Shown here piece by piece: positions 63,922 to 64,000 of a DNA stretch of 64,000 bases. The notes beneath the pieces were generated by a model that was given only the letters and a program-made list of their open reading frames with translations, was not told the origin of the DNA and searched no databases. A program made the translations under genes and the position numbers. This stretch comes from Collinsella aerofaciens (lineage in GTDB: Bacteria; Actinomycetota; Coriobacteriia; Coriobacteriales; Coriobacteriaceae): NCBI RefSeq assembly GCF_018785265.1, contig NZ_WQPK01000045.1:281680-345679 (forward strand), read 5' to 3'. How positions within the stretch are numbered: position 1 is the first letter of the stretch; each line of letters begins with the position of its first letter.

Positions 63922-63943
63922 AAAACCACCACAAAGGGGACAG
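63922..63943. repeat. Left half of an ACCACCACAAAGG hairpin, interrupted by an IS element
   Basis: AAAACCACCACAAAGGGGAC is intact, but after CAG at 63943 the expected right arm is replaced by the end of an insertion sequence. Confidence 0.75.
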
Positions 63944-64000
63944 TGAACTGCCTCCCATTTCTTGGACATCGGGAAATGGGAGGTTTTCCATGAGTATAGA
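63944..64000 (+). mobile_element. Left end of an IS3-family (IS150-like) insertion sequence, cut by the window edge
   Basis: TGAACTGCCTCCCATTTCTT followed by GGACA is a typical IS3-family terminal inverted repeat starting 5'-TG. It is followed by the subterminal hairpin CCTCCCATTTC / GAAATGGGAGG and then an ATG at 63990, where a transposase orfA should begin. Confidence 0.75.
63990..64000 (+). CDS. Start of the putative IS3-family transposase orfA (partial)
   Basis: Only ATG AGT ATA GA is visible (Met-Ser-Ile). Its position just inside the IS end supports an orfA start. Nothing else can be said. Confidence 0.4.

Overview
The window reads as a chromosomal segment of a high-GC, gut-type actinobacterium of the class Coriobacteriia, most likely Collinsella. 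This is an inference from gene family content (PckA, SerC/SerA, Pst, DegV, coriobacterial DUF559-type nuclease), codon use and dense families of intergenic hairpins. No rRNA, tRNA or CRISPR array was recognised.

1-37.5 kb is mostly housekeeping. It holds a 3'-truncated RsmB-type rRNA methyltransferase, a divergent MetRS-like synthetase, queuosine genes (queH, queA, and tgt a few kb on), a coiled-coil membrane protein, an SDR oxidoreductase, a LOG-family protein behind a terminator, DegV, HAD and M20 enzymes. The phosphate operon pstSCAB follows, then a Uup-like ABC-F protein, a DtxR-family regulator and a metal-efflux module (SmtB/CadC-type repressor, stand-alone HMA chaperone, P1B ATPase) with three matching operators. 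Next come a DUF559-type nuclease cassette between four copies of a 25-bp repeat, a DnaQ-like exonuclease, an ArsP_2-type metal exporter, two tandem histidine phosphatases, and serC-serA with a DUF1015-like gene nearby.

38.2-54.6 kb is a type 1 BREX phage-defence island: brxA, brxB, brxC, pglX, pglZ, brxL, then two unrecognised genes. It is unusual in four ways. (i) pglX is split into an 838-aa methyltransferase half and a C-terminal part of about 320 aa. (ii) An AT-rich gene encoding a HEPN-like (RNSLAH) protein with a possible C-terminal winged helix sits exactly in the gap. (iii) brxA carries a run of nine G near its start, a classic substrate for slipped-strand phase variation. (iv) BrxL has an Ala/Glu/Pro-rich N-terminal extension. 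AT-rich blocks cover the presumed PglX specificity region plus the inserted gene, and the brxB/brxC junction, suggesting a recombination mosaic.

54.7-64 kb holds a cation/proton antiporter, a metallophosphatase, a flippase-like membrane protein, PEP carboxykinase, a B3/4-domain protein behind a leader with a terminator hairpin, a MarR regulator with a palindromic operator and a second DegV. The last bases are the left end of an IS3-family element inserted into a repeat hairpin.

Intergenic space is full of long hairpins in at least five sequence families. The most striking is a three-copy structured element (after queA, the SDR gene and the pepV-like gene) whose stems differ in sequence but keep their pairing. 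The BREX variant, this RNA-like element and the repeat-flanked nuclease cassette are the best leads.
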